Of a DNA stretch of 64,000 bases, positions 26,757-36,980 are shown piece by piece. How positions within the stretch are numbered: the first letter of the stretch is position 1; the number at the start of each line of letters is the position of its first letter. A program made the translations under genes and the position numbers. Source of the stretch: Nostoc spongiaeforme FACHB-130 (lineage in GTDB: Bacteria > Cyanobacteriota > Cyanobacteriia > Cyanobacteriales > Nostocaceae); the NCBI RefSeq assembly GCF_014698475.1, contig NZ_JACJTB010000005.1:124001-188000 (forward strand), in the 5' to 3' direction. The notes beneath the pieces are model-generated. The model saw nothing but the letters and a program-made list of their open reading frames with translations. It ran no database searches and was not told where the DNA came from.

Positions 26757-26943
26757 TACAAAATCGATATTAAGAAGCATATAATTAGCCTGCAAAGGCA
26801 GGCTTTGTTTGTATAGCCCCATACTTCTAGTACAATGCGGTGGAAATAAAGATACCATTTCAAGTTAGTAAAAAGCTTGTGATAGAAGCTTTTTGACTTT
26901 TGACTTCCGCGTAGCGGTACTAGTCTGAGGGGTTTAATATGCC
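26757..26943. repeat. Family B palindromic element, interrupted copy
   Basis: It shares AAATCGATAT, AAGCATATAATTAGCCTGCA, ATAGCCCCA, ACTTC and then CTGAGGGGTTTA with the intact copy at 8574-8667. Between ACTTC and CTGAGG lies the 97-bp MITE at 26827-26923. The right terminal repeat is missing; similarity stops just before the purT stop codon. An extra small hairpin AGCCTGCAAAGGCAGGCT is present in the left half. Confidence 0.7.
26827..26923. mobile_element. 97-bp MITE with CTAGTAC ends, copy 1 (nested)
   Basis: CTAGTAC (26827-26833) and GTACTAG (26917-26923) are exact inverted repeats. The interior is GCGGTGGAAATAAA, ATACCATTTCAAGTTAGT, an AAGCTT-centred hairpin, two TTTTGAC units and CCGCGTAGCGG. 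A second copy lies at 42049-42159. No ORF; non-autonomous. Confidence 0.75.
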
Positions 26944-26945
26944 AT

Positions 26946-28124
26946 TCAACTCGAAATGATTTTGACTTTACTTGCTGCTGTTGTCGCTTTTTCTCGTGCT
27001 TTCTGCACATTCTCAGCTTTGGCTAAAGCGACACCCATACGTCGATAAGGATGAGCCGAGGGTTTGCCAAATAATCTAATATCGACATCTTTTTCGGTTA
27101 ACGCTTCAGCAACTCCAATAAAGTGTACTGACTCTGACTTTTCTGAGGCTAAAATTACTGCACTAGCTGAAGAGCCAAACTGTTCAATATGAGGAATGGG
27201 TAAGCCTAAAACAGCCCTTAAATGTAATTCAAATTCATTAAGGTTTTGAGAAATTAATGTCACCATACCTGTATCATGGGGTCGTGGTGAAAGTTCCGAA
27301 AAAATTACTTCATCTTTAGTGATAAAAAATTCTACACCAAAAATTCCGGCTCCACCTAAAGCGTCGGTGACTTTTGTAGCGATCGCTTGAGATTGTAATA
27401 TTTTATCTTCCGAGATTCCTGCTGGTTGCCAAGATTCTTGATAATCGCCTCTTTCTTGACGATGACCGATAGGTGAACAGAAAATTGTTGGGGCATTCCA
27501 TTGCTTAATTGTCAATAATGTAATTTCAATTTCAAAGTTAATAAATTCCTCTACAATAACTTTTTGACTGTCGCCTCTGGAATTTGCGATCGCATAATTC
27601 CAAGCCCTTTCAACTTCATCTTTATTTGCTACTACAGATTGACCTTTTCCAGAAGATGACATTACAGGTTTGACTACATTTGGAAAGCCAATTTCATCGG
27701 AGATTGCAATTAGTTCTTCTAGAGTGACAGCATAACCATATTTAGCCGTTCTAATGCCCAACTCTTTATGTGCCAATTCCCGAATTCTGTCGCGGTTCAT
27801 TGTGTAGTTAGTCGCCGCCGCCGTCGGAATAACTGTAATCCCACGTTGTTCAAATTCTAGTAACTTTTCAGTTCTAATTGCTTCAATTTCTGGTATTATC
27901 AAATCGGGCTGATGCTTTGTCACCACTGCTTCTAAATCATCAGCACTCAGCATAGAAATAACTTCCGCACAATCAGCAACCTGCATCGCTGGCGCATTCG
28001 CATAGCGGTCAACAGCAATTACATAATTACCCAGGCGTTGCGCCGCAATCACAAATTCCTTACCGAGTTCACCTGAACCCAATAACATCAGTTTTTTCGG
28101 CAACTTAATAGAATCACTCATCAA
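26946..28124 (-). CDS. purT: Formate-dependent phosphoribosylglycinamide formyltransferase (GAR transformylase 2)
   Basis: 392 residues, typical of PurT. Opens with [20 protein letters not shown], then an ATP-grasp domain: [15 protein letters not shown] (ATP-binding loop), [29 protein letters not shown] and the metal-binding [15 protein letters not shown]. PurT makes formyl-GAR from GAR, formate and ATP in purine synthesis, an alternative to the folate-dependent PurN; cytoplasmic, homodimeric. The start is one of two adjacent ATGs (28124 or 28121). The stop abuts the interrupted repeat element. No other pur genes are nearby. Confidence 0.96.
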   Translation of the reverse strand: MMSDSIKLPKKLMLLGSGELGKEFVIAAQRLGNYVIAVDRYANAPAMQVADCAEVISMLSADDLEAVVTKHQPDLIIPEIEAIRTEKLLEFEQRGITVIPTAAATNYTMNRDRIRELAHKELGIRTAKYGYAVTLEELIAISDEIGFPNVVKPVMSSSGKGQSVVANKDEVERAWNYAIANSRGDSQKVIVEEFINFEIEITLLTIKQWNAPTIFCSPIGHRQERGDYQESWQPAGISEDKILQSQAIATKVTDALGGAGIFGVEFFITKDEVIFSELSPRPHDTGMVTLISQNLNEFELHLRAVLGLPIPHIEQFGSSASAVILASEKSESVHFIGVAEALTEKDVDIRLFGKPSAHPYRRMGVALAKAENVQKAREKATTAASKVKIISS

Positions 28125-28348
28125 TTTATCCAGAAAATTTTCAGTATCATCATCTTATAATTTTTTGGATTTTAATCATACTTATATGAATGAGTAAGTA
28201 AAATGGGTTGTCAGACAACACAACAGACCATCTGGATATTTTCTATTCTGCGGTGTGTTAGCCTGAAGCCGTAACAAACTCTAATGGATTAACATAACTA
28301 GTTTAGAGACATATATCAATAACTTATTTACTCACTTATATACAAAGT

Positions 28349-28645
28349 ATGAAAAATGGTTTAACTCTAAAAGATATAGTATTTCTCATCAAAATTCATT
28401 TGATTGCCACTTCGGTAGTATGTCTATCATCTTGCATACAATTATTTTTTTTCCTTGACGCTCTCAACTCAAAGGCTTGGAAGCAGTTAGAGTATTTATG
28501 GATTATAGGTTTCTGTATAGATGTTTATATGCTGATATTTGCAACTATGCAAGCCTTGAGAAGAAACAACACTTCTCTTGTACCTGGCCTTGCCTATTTT
28601 TTTATTTTATTTCAATGGTATTTTATGGTAAACTCTCTTTTTTAA
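28349..28645 (+). CDS. Small hydrophobic ORF, possible membrane protein, perhaps frameshifted
   Basis: 98 residues with three likely membrane helices (KIHLIATSVVCLSSCIQLFF; IIGFCIDVYMLIFATMQAL; PGLAYFFILFQWYFMVNSLF) and basic loops on one side. No ribosome binding site. A second hydrophobic frame (28477-28782) overlaps its end in another phase and carries on (LLMSFLKGIKFSLLSIVHIL), so a single longer membrane protein broken by a frameshift is possible. Sequence is very AT-rich. Weakly similar GTTAG-rich direct repeats flank it at about 28257-28306 and 28838-28887. No family recognised. Confidence 0.4.
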   Translation: MKNGLTLKDIVFLIKIHLIATSVVCLSSCIQLFFFLDALNSKAWKQLEYLWIIGFCIDVYMLIFATMQALRRNNTSLVPGLAYFFILFQWYFMVNSLF

Positions 28646-28903
28646 AATTTATTAGTGGCAATATTTTACTAATGAGCTTTTTAAAAGGTATAAAATTTTC
28701 TCTTCTATCTATTGTGCATATTTTATTTATATTATTTGGTGGAAGTATATTGAATTACTGTAATAAAAATAATGCCCCTTAAAATTTATAAAATATCCTG
28801 TGTTGTTGTGTAATATAAAATAATTTTTATCTGACTGTGCGTTAGGCTAAAGTCTTAACATACCCTAATGCTTTAACTATGCTGTATACCAATTTAATCA
28901 TCA

Positions 28904-29407
28904 TTATTTTAAATGAGTGAACTTAGCCCCGCGTAACTTTAAATCTTGATACTGTAGCTGAGTTAAACCACTACCTTCACCAAACTGACATCCTTCTACT
29001 AAAGCCTCTGTCCAAATAGTTTCATTAAGGGTTGCACCTGTTAAATCAGCGTTGCGTAAGTCAGCTTTAGTAAAATTAGCAAATAGGAGGTCAGCATTAA
29101 CTAAACTACTATTTTGTAGATTTGCATTAGTTAAGTTACCTCTAATAAAATTTACTTCGTATAATATCAAATTAGATAAATCAGCACCAACTAAATTAGG
29201 AAATTTTAGCTGTTGAGGATTTTGTAAAAATTGCATCATACAAACTATATTGGCTTCATTGAGTTTAATTTTACTTAAAAAAGTATAACGACCTATTCCT
29301 AATTTTTTGAGGGTTTTTAACCGTTGTTCAGGATTTTGTTCTAAAAATCTAATTGCACTATTCCGTAATTCTTCAATTGTTAAATTAATCATCACATCTG
29401 ATATCAA
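28904..29407 (-). CDS. Pentapeptide-repeat protein
   Basis: 167 residues. The N-terminal 70 residues are helical ([20 protein letters not shown]). Residues about 74-135 are tandem A(D/N)Lxx pentapeptides: [49 protein letters not shown]. These fold as a right-handed quadrilateral beta-helix. Pentapeptide-repeat proteins are abundant in cyanobacteria; most have no known function. It is 10 bases downstream of the kinase gene at 29418-30638 in the opposite reading order (kinase stop at 29418, this start at 29407), so it may be its co-transcribed partner. ATG 29392 is an alternative start. Confidence 0.85.
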   Translation of the reverse strand: MISDVMINLTIEELRNSAIRFLEQNPEQRLKTLKKLGIGRYTFLSKIKLNEANIVCMMQFLQNPQQLKFPNLVGADLSNLILYEVNFIRGNLTNANLQNSSLVNADLLFANFTKADLRNADLTGATLNETIWTEALVEGCQFGEGSGLTQLQYQDLKLRGAKFTHLK

Positions 29408-29417
29408 TAACGAATAA

Positions 29418-30638
29418 CTATCTTTTTATAGGTAATATTATATCAATTGTAGTACCTTGGTTAATCAGAGAAACGCATTTAATCAAGCCACCATGTTGTT
29501 CTACAATAATTTGATGGCAAATGGATAAACCTAATCCTGTGCCTCGCCCAACAGGTTTAGTAGTAAAAAAAGGTTTAAAAATGCTTTGGCAAATTTGTTC
29601 ATTCATGCCACAACCATTATCAGTAATTGAGATAGTAATTTGATTTTCCTGGGATTGAAATGTCCGAATCCAAATAGTTGGTGTGTCCTCTAGATTACTA
29701 TCAGGAATTGCCTCTTTTTCAACTAAAGCATCAATAGCATTATTAATTAAATTAAGAAAGACTTGATTTAAAAGACGAGGATTACAATAAATTTGTGGTA
29801 TTTTGCCGTAATCTTTAATTATTGAAATAGGTTTACTATTACTTGCAAAGCGGTTAAGTCTGTGCTGTAAAATTACAAGCGTACTATCAATACCTTGATG
29901 AATATCAGCTTTTTTATAGTCCGATTCATTCAACCGCGAAAAGCTAGAGAGTGATTCGACAATTTCACTAATTCTAGCTGTGCCGGTCTCCATTGATTCT
30001 AATAGTTTTGGTAAATCAAGATGGATAAAATTTATATCACTTTTAGCAAGAGCTTGAGCAATTTTGGCATCTGGGTTAGGATACACAACAGCATAAGTAC
30101 CTAAAAGATTAAGTAAGTCATTAGTATATTGGCGAAGATATTGTAAATTACCATGAATAAAACTGATGGGATTATTAATTTCATGGGCAATTCCAGCCAC
30201 CATTTTTCCTAACGCTAACATGGTTTCGCGTTGAATTAATTGCATTTGAGATTGCTGAGTTTCTGTTAATTGAGATAAGGCTGATTCTGCATTATCTTTA
30301 GCTATGCGGTATTGTTCTTGTACTAAAAATAATCGTTGTAGTGTTTGATAGTAAGTATTTACACTAAACAGCACAAATAATGAACCAAAAAAGAAAACCA
30401 TGCCAGTTAGCAATGGTATCCAGTCAAACAGCTTGTTAATTGTTAAATAAATACATAATAAATAACCACCCAAAAAAAATACCATGAGCGAAAACATAAC
30501 TCGCCAATTGAGTTTATCTGATTCTGTCTTGAAAAATCTGAGAATCTTTCGCGTCTTGAGAATGGATAGTCCCATTATTCCCGCACCAAGACTAATCAAG
30601 GTGACAATCAAAAACAGAATAATTGGAGAACTTAACAT
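29418..30638 (-). CDS. Membrane-bound sensor histidine kinase
   Basis: 406 residues. Four hydrophobic segments, arranged in two pairs, lie in the first 100 residues ([59 protein letters not shown]). A coiled coil leads into the kinase: [20 protein letters not shown] with the phospho-acceptor His, NNAIDALV (N-box), [12 protein letters not shown], and [20 protein letters not shown]. No recognisable extracytoplasmic sensor domain, so it may sense within the membrane. No response regulator is adjacent. The catalytic half is strikingly like that of the REC-kinase at 21477-22805. It precedes the pentapeptide-repeat gene with an 10-base gap. Confidence 0.9.
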   Translation of the reverse strand: MLSSPIILFLIVTLISLGAGIMGLSILKTRKILRFFKTESDKLNWRVMFSLMVFFLGGYLLCIYLTINKLFDWIPLLTGMVFFFGSLFVLFSVNTYYQTLQRLFLVQEQYRIAKDNAESALSQLTETQQSQMQLIQRETMLALGKMVAGIAHEINNPISFIHGNLQYLRQYTNDLLNLLGTYAVVYPNPDAKIAQALAKSDINFIHLDLPKLLESMETGTARISEIVESLSSFSRLNESDYKKADIHQGIDSTLVILQHRLNRFASNSKPISIIKDYGKIPQIYCNPRLLNQVFLNLINNAIDALVEKEAIPDSNLEDTPTIWIRTFQSQENQITISITDNGCGMNEQICQSIFKPFFTTKPVGRGTGLGLSICHQIIVEQHGGLIKCVSLINQGTTIDIILPIKR

Positions 30639-31014
30639 AGTATTCAGCCAAAATTAACGGCAAGAGAACCTAAACTATCGCCAAACATATAGGGAAATAT
30701 TCATTGTGATTCGACTGTATCAAAGCAATTCAAGTAATATCATGTTAGCTTGATTATTTACTAAAACCTCTAAACCCCACCCTGCCAAAGCTACGCTTTG
30801 TCTCTCATCCCTGTTGAGGGGAAGAAGTTGGGGGTGGGGTGCAATGATTCCGGGAATTACAAATAATTAAACGAACTTGATCTAACTGAAATGGCAGACA
30901 CGCTATTAAATAGCAGAATCATAATCTAATCATAGAAATGCCCTTACCAAAGGGCAAGGGATGACAGACTCTACCAGGACAAATCAGCAAAACTTCAAGA
31001 AAGCTTCATTAATT
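30639..31014. other. Intergenic region with a GC-rich inverted repeat
   Basis: ACCCCACCC (30774-30782) and GGGTGGGGT (30832-30840) enclose an AAAGC-TAC-GCTTT hairpin: a repeat-like foldback between the ABC-F gene and the kinase gene. The rest shows no ORF. Confidence 0.55.
30774..30840. repeat. 67-bp foldback with ACCCCACCC ends
   Basis: Exact 9-base inverted ends and an inner AAAGCTACGCTTT hairpin. Similar CCCCACCC foldbacks are common intergenic repeats in Nostoc. It follows the ABC-F gene and might help termination. Confidence 0.55.
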
Positions 31015-32943
31015 TTAAGATTCGATTTCGGCTAATTCTAACCAGCGTTCTGTAGCGGTATCAATTGCTTGTTTGAGGTTTTCTACTTGTTCGTAGAGTT
31101 GCTGTACTTGGCTATAATTACCTGGCACAACTTTATTCATTGCTGTTTCGGCTGCGGCTTTTTCGGCTTCTAATTGAGAAATTTTAGCTTCTAATTGTTC
31201 AAATTCTCGCTTTTCCCAATTGGATAATCTACGGCGTTTTTTGGTGTCGTTATACTTTGCAGGAGTTGGGGTTTGAAATTCAGAGTTTTTGGATTTTTCT
31301 TGATTTTTATTGGCTTCTTGTTGTGCTATTTCTTCAGCTTTTTTATAATCGAGATAAACAGAATAATTACCAGGATATTGCCGGATATTTCCACCTTCTT
31401 CTAAGGCAAAGATTGTGTCTACAGTGCGGTCTAAAAAGTAGCGATCGTGCGAAACTACAATTACACTACCAGAAAAGTCTTCTAAATAATCTTCTAAAAC
31501 TGCCAATGTCTGTACATCTAAATCATTGGTAGGTTCGTCTAAAATTAACACATTGGGCGCACTAATCAATATACGCAATAAAAATAAGCGGCGTTTTTCG
31601 CCACCAGAAAGTTTATGAATCGGTGCATACTGTTGGTTTCCTGGAAATAGAAACCTCTCTAACATTTGGGATGCAGTAATTTTTGTGCCATCGGCAATTT
31701 GCACAAATTCGCCTTCTTCTTTGATGTAGTCAATCACACGCTGATTTTCATTCAAAGCTGTGAGTAACTCTTCAGAATGTTGGTCAAAATAACCGATGTG
31801 AATTGTTGAACCAATCTCTACATTACCTGAATCTGGCTGTATACGTCCGGTAATCATATTCATTAAAGTAGACTTACCTGCGCCGTTCCCGCCAATAATG
31901 CCAATTCGGTCTTCGGGGCTGAATTCGTAAGTAAAATCTTTAATGAGAGTTCTATCGTTATAAGCTTTAGAAATATTTTGAATGTCAATGACTTTTTTAC
32001 CAATGCGGCGGCTGACTGTAGAAATATCTACTTTGCCTAAACCTTGCTTAAATTCGGTTTCGCGCATAGCTTGGATGCGCTGAATTCTAGCTTTTTGTTT
32101 GGTACTTCTAGCTTTAGGGCCACGTTTTAACCATTCTAATTCTCGCCGCAATACTCCTTGATGTTTGCGTTGAGTACTGCCTGCTGATTCTTCAGCTAGG
32201 GCTTTCTTTTCAAGGTAATATGAATAATTGCCTGTGTACGTGTAAATATCACCTCTATCGATTTCGATGATGCGATTGGTGACTTTATCTAAGAAATAGC
32301 GATCATGCGTGATTAATAATAATGCGCCGCGAAAGCGATTTAAATAACTTTGTAACCATTCTACAGAGAGTGCATCTAAATGGTTTGTCGGCTCATCCAT
32401 CAGCAAAACATCGGGTTCTGCAAGTAAGGCTGTGGCTAAGGCTATGCGCTTACGATATCCCCCTGATAATGTGGCTATGGGTGCATCAAAATCGGCAATT
32501 CCTAATTTTGTGAGGATTATTTTCGCGTTAGTTTCCAATTCCCATGCACCTGTTGCGTCCATCCTTTGCATAACGCTAGATAGGCGCGACATTAACTGAG
32601 TATCTTCAGGATAATGAGCGAGTTTATCTGATAGTTCTTCGTACTGACGTACCAGCGTCATTTGTTCGCCACTGTCAGCAAAAACTTGTTCTAAAACTGT
32701 GCGATTTGCATCTAAATCTGGTTGCTGAGGTAGGTAGATGATTTTAGCACCAGAGCTAGTGATAATTTGCCCACTATCAAATGTTTCTAGCCCGGCAATC
32801 ATTTTTAATAGAGTTGATTTACCAGAACCATTAGTACCAATTAAACCAACTTTATCATTAGCATCAATGCTAAAGTTAGCGTCTTTTAATATTTCTTTGA
32901 TGCCAAAATCTTTTTTAACAGATTGGAGTGTAATAATACTCAT
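31015..32943 (-). CDS. ABC-F family ATPase (Uup-like)
   Basis: 642 residues with two nucleotide-binding domains and no membrane segment. Domain 1: Walker A GTNGSGKSTLLKM, signature LSGGYRKRIAL, Walker B LLMDEPTNHLDALS. Domain 2 (from about 325): GGNGAGKSTLMNM, KLSGGEKRRLFLL, LILDEPTNDLDVQT. An arginine- and lysine-rich linker (REIEWLKRGPKARSTKQKAR-type stretch) lies between them, and a C-terminal coiled coil at about 555-640 (LEAKISQLEAEKAAAETAMN) points to the Uup branch. ABC-F proteins act on ribosomes; Uup also binds branched DNA. It is cytoplasmic. DUF1824 lies upstream on the same strand. Confidence 0.92.
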   Translation of the reverse strand: MSIITLQSVKKDFGIKEILKDANFSIDANDKVGLIGTNGSGKSTLLKMIAGLETFDSGQIITSSGAKIIYLPQQPDLDANRTVLEQVFADSGEQMTLVRQYEELSDKLAHYPEDTQLMSRLSSVMQRMDATGAWELETNAKIILTKLGIADFDAPIATLSGGYRKRIALATALLAEPDVLLMDEPTNHLDALSVEWLQSYLNRFRGALLLITHDRYFLDKVTNRIIEIDRGDIYTYTGNYSYYLEKKALAEESAGSTQRKHQGVLRRELEWLKRGPKARSTKQKARIQRIQAMRETEFKQGLGKVDISTVSRRIGKKVIDIQNISKAYNDRTLIKDFTYEFSPEDRIGIIGGNGAGKSTLMNMITGRIQPDSGNVEIGSTIHIGYFDQHSEELLTALNENQRVIDYIKEEGEFVQIADGTKITASQMLERFLFPGNQQYAPIHKLSGGEKRRLFLLRILISAPNVLILDEPTNDLDVQTLAVLEDYLEDFSGSVIVVSHDRYFLDRTVDTIFALEEGGNIRQYPGNYSVYLDYKKAEEIAQQEANKNQEKSKNSEFQTPTPAKYNDTKKRRRLSNWEKREFEQLEAKISQLEAEKAAAETAMNKVVPGNYSQVQQLYEQVENLKQAIDTATERWLELAEIES

Positions 32944-33014
32944 GATATGGATTTGCTATTTGCGATCGCCAGCCAGTAGGCAAGGTGCTTACCTTACCTA
33001 CATTCTCCCAAATT

Positions 33015-33443
33015 TTAGGCAAATAAATCGAGGGGTAGATGTCCATACATTTCGTTGATTCCTCTTTCGTCATAAGATTGGCAAGATACTAATACACCGC
33101 GATGATGTCCAGCGTAGGAATCAAGATAGCACAGACCATTTTTGCCATTTAATTTGATATAGACTGGCCCTTCGGTGGTGGGTAAATCAGTCGGGACTCC
33201 ATAACCTAAAGCCCGTGAGTAAGTTTTCATCGCCAGTAGGGCTTCGGCGGCGGTGTCAGCACAAATTCCTAATATTTGATAGTCAGAAAGTTTGGTAATT
33301 AAGATTAAAGACTGACGCACCAAGGCTTTTTCGGCATTATCAAGGACTGGGGCAATATCTAAACAGTTGAATTTGTTGAGGAATTTTCGAGCATCAGCAA
33401 CAGTCAGGGGGAGTTGGTTGGAGTTTGGCATAGATTTAATCAT
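33015..33443 (-). CDS. DUF1824 family protein
   Basis: 142 residues (or 138 from the second Met, MPNSNQ, which fits the family start better). Recognisable blocks: LTVADARKFLNKFNCLD, VRQSLILITKLSDYQILGIC, YVGVPTDL-type segment near ALGYGVPTDLPTTEGPVYIK, and YAGHHRGVLVSCQSYDERGI. DUF1824 occurs almost only in cyanobacteria and plants' plastid lineages; no function is established. No signal or membrane segment, so probably cytoplasmic. Upstream of the ABC-F gene with a 71-base gap on the same strand. Confidence 0.85.
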   Translation of the reverse strand: MIKSMPNSNQLPLTVADARKFLNKFNCLDIAPVLDNAEKALVRQSLILITKLSDYQILGICADTAAEALLAMKTYSRALGYGVPTDLPTTEGPVYIKLNGKNGLCYLDSYAGHHRGVLVSCQSYDERGINEMYGHLPLDLFA

Positions 33444-33714
33444 GGTTTTCGAGAATTTGCCTTTTGTGTGAGGTGAACAGAATCAATTTTAGATTGGGGA
33501 TTTTGATCTTATCTTCAGCTACAAAGGGAAACAATTTGAGTGGGTAAGTTTCCTGGTATAAAGCCAAAAAATCTACAATCTGTAATCTAAAAGTGGCACT
33601 GTGAAATATATGGCAGCCCTATTGGATATCTGAACAAAAAAGACAAGGGAAGGTAGACAAGGCAGAGATGTTTGTAAATCATTGATGATTGGATATTTGG
33701 TTAATTTACCTAAA

Positions 33715-34593
33715 TTATTGTTGATTAGGAACATTCCCCAGGTTGAAAATAAAGGGTACACTACTTTGGGATTTATCACCCATAACCAAAACTTTCGGCA
33801 TTTGTGCGCCACCTGTTTTCCATGCTTCAATTGCTTCTTTTTGCAAAACTAACTGTCCGCCTTGAGCTTTGAGAGTCTCGGCTAAAAGTCTTTGTGCTTC
33901 GGCTTTACCTTTAGCGCGATTAATTTCTGCCTGGGCTTCTTGTTCTGCTTCTCTGGCTATATAAACGGCTCTTTGGGCGCGTTGTTCGGCAATTTGTTTT
34001 TCTTCTACGGCTCTGGCAAATTCGGGCGAGAAAGTCAAGTCAACTACACTAGTATCTAGCACAATTATTCCGTATTTGTCTAAGCGATCGCCTAACGCAT
34101 TATCAAAGTCTTCTTTTAGTTCACTCCGTTTAGTAATAGCCTCTTCTACTGTTCTTTTAGCTGCTGCAATTTTAAATGCTTCTTGGGTTTGGGGAGCAAT
34201 GATTTTTGATACTATATTTTCTAAAGTTCCTTGTCTTCTTCTCACTTCTACTACCTGTGAAGGATCAAGACGGAAGTTAATGGCGAATCGTGCCGATAAA
34301 TTTTGTAAATCTTTGGTCGAACTTTCGGCTGGCACTTCAAATTTCTGCACTGTTAAATCATACACATCGATCACGGAAATCAAGGGCGGTTTCAAATGAA
34401 TTCCCTCCAATAAAGCACCATCTCTAGCTTTACCCAAAATACTAATCACGCCTGCTTGCCCTGGATTGATAATGATAAAGGCATTCAGCCCAATAATCAC
34501 CAGTATTCCTAACAAAATTCCTAAAATTGTAGTTTGCCAATTGCCAAATTGTTGATTTCTCAAGGTTGTATCTCCTTTTGGATTTTCCCGCAA
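33715..34593 (-). CDS. Prohibitin/SPFH-domain membrane protein
   Basis: 292 residues. One membrane helix at about 20-42 (TTILGILLGILVIIGLNAFI), then an SPFH/prohibitin domain at about 45-215 (NPGQAGVISILGKARDG, FEVPAESSTKDLQNLSARFA, YGIIVLDTSVVDLTFSPEFA) and an Ala/Glu/Arg-rich coiled coil at about 205-262 (KQIAEQRAQRAVYIAREAEQ). Prohibitins form large ring or cage assemblies in membranes and modulate proteases such as FtsH. A protease partner is not encoded next to it. It is divergent from the ABC exporter at 34704, sharing a 110-base upstream region. Confidence 0.92.
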   Translation of the reverse strand: MRENPKGDTTLRNQQFGNWQTTILGILLGILVIIGLNAFIIINPGQAGVISILGKARDGALLEGIHLKPPLISVIDVYDLTVQKFEVPAESSTKDLQNLSARFAINFRLDPSQVVEVRRRQGTLENIVSKIIAPQTQEAFKIAAAKRTVEEAITKRSELKEDFDNALGDRLDKYGIIVLDTSVVDLTFSPEFARAVEEKQIAEQRAQRAVYIAREAEQEAQAEINRAKGKAEAQRLLAETLKAQGGQLVLQKEAIEAWKTGGAQMPKVLVMGDKSQSSVPFIFNLGNVPNQQ

Positions 34594-34703
34594 CTCCAGT
34601 ATGATTGTGAGACTTTATTTGCCTGTTGAGTCTGGCTAAATTCTACAAAAGTCAGATACGTCCTCTGCGTGTTATTATCAAATGCACACAATTTTAAACG
34701 ACT

Positions 34704-36512
34704 GTGGCCATAGCATTTAATTCTCGTCAGATATTAAACCAGCGTAGACATTCAGTGCATCCCCTCCACCGCCTGCTTGACTACGGACACCAGTATCGTA
34801 AACAAATCTGGTTGGCAATTGGTTGTTCTATTCTGAACAAACTGTTTGATTTAGCGCCACCGGGGTTAATTGGTGTAGCGGTGGATGTGGTAGTCAAACA
34901 GCAGGATTCTATCATTGCCCAGTTGGGTGTCAAAGATGTCTTTGGACAATTTTTAATTATTTCCCTACTCACAGTTGTCATCTGGATACTAGAGTCAGTT
35001 TTTGAGTACACTTACGCCAAACTTTGGCGCAATTTGGCGCAAAATATTCAGCATAACCTGAGACTGGATGCTTACAACCATCTACAAGATTTGGAATTAG
35101 CTTATTTTGAGGAACGCAGTACTGGTGGTTTGATGTCTATCCTCAGTGATGATATCAACCAACTAGAGCGTTTTTTGGATGTGGGAGCTAATGACATTAT
35201 CCAGGTAGCCACGACAGTAGTCATTATTGGTGGAGCTTTCTTTATCTTGGCTCCTAGTGTAGCGTGGATGGCGATGTCGCCGATGCCCTTTATTCTTTGG
35301 GGTTCCTTTGCTTTTCAACGCCTGCTTGCACCGCGTTACGCTGATGTGCGCGAAAAGGTAGGTTATTTAAATGGGCGACTAGTAAATAATTTAAGTGGGA
35401 TTACTACTATTAAAAGTTTCACCGCCGAAGATTATGAAAGTTATCGTTTAGCCCAAGACAGTGAAGCTTACAAAAAAAGTAACTCGAAAGCAATTAAACT
35501 CTCAGCTGCATTTGTTCCCCTGATTCGGATGCTGATTTTAGTTGGTTTCACCGCATTACTATTATATGGTGGAATGGCTGCGGTTGCGGGACAAATGACT
35601 GTTGGCACTTACAGCGTGTTGGTGTTTTTAATTCAACGGTTGTTGTGGCCTTTAACTAGGTTAGGTGATACCTTTGACCAATATCAACGGGCGATGGCTT
35701 CAACTAACCGCGTGATGAATTTATTAGATACACCAATTGCAATTCATCCCGGAAATATCGCCTTACCTGTGGAGAATGTGCGCGGCGAAGTACAGTTTAA
35801 AAATGTGACTTTTGCTTATAAAGATAGATTATCGGTAATTACTGATTTATCTTTGCTGATTCCGGCTGGTAAAACCATCGCCATTGTTGGTTCGACGGGT
35901 TCCGGGAAAAGTACTTTGGTGAAGCTGTTACTGCGGTTTTATGAGGTGGAAAACGGCAGTATTACGGTAGATGGAGTGGATATTCAAGACTTAGGTTTGC
36001 GTGATTTACGCCGTTGTATTGGCTTAGTTAGCCAAGATGTGTTTCTTTTTCATGGTACGGTAGCGGAGAATATTGCTTACGGCACGTTTGATGCGACTAC
36101 CGAAGAAATCATCCAAGCGGCGAAGGTGGCAGAAGCCCATGAATTTATTCAAAATCTGCCCCAAGGTTATGAGACAATTGTCGGGGAACGGGGACAAAAG
36201 TTATCTGGTGGACAACGCCAAAGAATTGCGATCGCTCGTGCAGTGTTAAAGAATCCGCCAATTTTGATTTTAGATGAGGCGACATCAGCTGTAGATAATG
36301 AAACCGAAGCCGCTATCCAGCGATCGCTAGAAAAGATTACAGTAGATAGAACCACAATTGCGATCGCTCATCGTCTTTCCACAATTCGTAATGCCGACTG
36401 TATATATGTCATGGAATATGGACAATTAGTCGAGTCGGGAACCCATGAGGAGTTGTTGGAAAGAAATGGAGTTTACGCTAGTTTGTGGCGTGTGCAGAGT
36501 GGTTTAAGATAA
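34704..36512 (+). CDS. ABC exporter, fused permease and ATPase
   Basis: 602 residues. Start GTG 34704 ([15 protein letters not shown]). Six membrane helices over residues about 30-320 (ABC_membrane fold), then a nucleotide-binding domain: Walker [20 protein letters not shown]-loop LVSQDVFLF, signature [16 protein letters not shown], Walker [18 protein letters not shown]-loop IAHRLSTI. It is a half-transporter that should dimerise, of the lipid/multidrug exporter type (MsbA, MdlB). Substrate unknown. The following gene (36544) is 31 bases away on the same strand and shares a terminator, so the two probably form an operon. Confidence 0.93.
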   Translation: MAIAFNSRQILNQRRHSVHPLHRLLDYGHQYRKQIWLAIGCSILNKLFDLAPPGLIGVAVDVVVKQQDSIIAQLGVKDVFGQFLIISLLTVVIWILESVFEYTYAKLWRNLAQNIQHNLRLDAYNHLQDLELAYFEERSTGGLMSILSDDINQLERFLDVGANDIIQVATTVVIIGGAFFILAPSVAWMAMSPMPFILWGSFAFQRLLAPRYADVREKVGYLNGRLVNNLSGITTIKSFTAEDYESYRLAQDSEAYKKSNSKAIKLSAAFVPLIRMLILVGFTALLLYGGMAAVAGQMTVGTYSVLVFLIQRLLWPLTRLGDTFDQYQRAMASTNRVMNLLDTPIAIHPGNIALPVENVRGEVQFKNVTFAYKDRLSVITDLSLLIPAGKTIAIVGSTGSGKSTLVKLLLRFYEVENGSITVDGVDIQDLGLRDLRRCIGLVSQDVFLFHGTVAENIAYGTFDATTEEIIQAAKVAEAHEFIQNLPQGYETIVGERGQKLSGGQRQRIAIARAVLKNPPILILDEATSAVDNETEAAIQRSLEKITVDRTTIAIAHRLSTIRNADCIYVMEYGQLVESGTHEELLERNGVYASLWRVQSGLR

Positions 36513-36543
36513 GTTTCGCGCAGAGGCGCAAAGGCGCAAATAA

Positions 36544-36972
36544 ATGATGTTTGGTAGTACCCAGCCGGAGACAGGTGATAGTAAGTGGCGTAGTCAGTTG
36601 GATAGGTTTGTGAAAGCGAATCAAAAAGAATTGGCGGCGTTATCTTGGGCATTATGGTTAGAAAATGGCAACAGTCAGGGTACTATCGGCATCGATTTAC
36701 AGCCAACTCCCCACTTTGTTTATTGTCCCCAAGAAGCGGTAGAGAAATTAAACGAGAATGTGGAAAATCGCCTGCAAGAGATTTTAGGAATTATTGAACA
36801 TCATCAGCCAGAAGTAGAAGTTTTGATGATAGGTATTGGTAAGGGAGAAGTTAAGTTAATTCAGTTTGCACCAGAACCAACACCGCCTGAATGTTTTGCC
36901 CAACTTGGTAAAGATGTAGATGGGTTATTGGATTTGTTGGAACAGCGAATGAGTGGTGAGATTGTTGTTTAA
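36544..36972 (+). CDS. Conserved cyanobacterial protein, possibly CcmS-like carboxysome chaperone
   Basis: 142 residues, soluble. Contains FVKANQKELAALSWALWLENG, GIDLQPTPHFVYCPQEAVEKL, ENRLQEILGIIEHHQPEVEV and MIGIGKGEVKLIQFAPEPTP. I recall this family, widespread in cyanobacteria, as the one recently assigned to the beta-carboxysome assembly chaperone CcmS, but I cannot verify that here; treat the name as a suggestion. No ccm genes are in the window. It follows the ABC exporter by 31 bases and is closed by a strong terminator at 36981-37022. Confidence 0.6.
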   Translation: MMFGSTQPETGDSKWRSQLDRFVKANQKELAALSWALWLENGNSQGTIGIDLQPTPHFVYCPQEAVEKLNENVENRLQEILGIIEHHQPEVEVLMIGIGKGEVKLIQFAPEPTPPECFAQLGKDVDGLLDLLEQRMSGEIVV

Positions 36973-36980
36973 CGCAAAGT

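Larger units (their letters stand above)
26519..26945. other. Intergenic region dominated by nested repeats
   Basis: Bases 26519-26756 show no gene and presumably hold the promoter of the PAS kinase. Bases 26757-26943 are a family B element interrupted by a MITE (listed separately) that runs up to the purT stop codon. Confidence 0.6.

Noticed and set aside
26741-27010. 89-codon minus-strand ORF over the purT end
   Set aside because: Composed of nested repeats plus an out-of-frame piece of purT.
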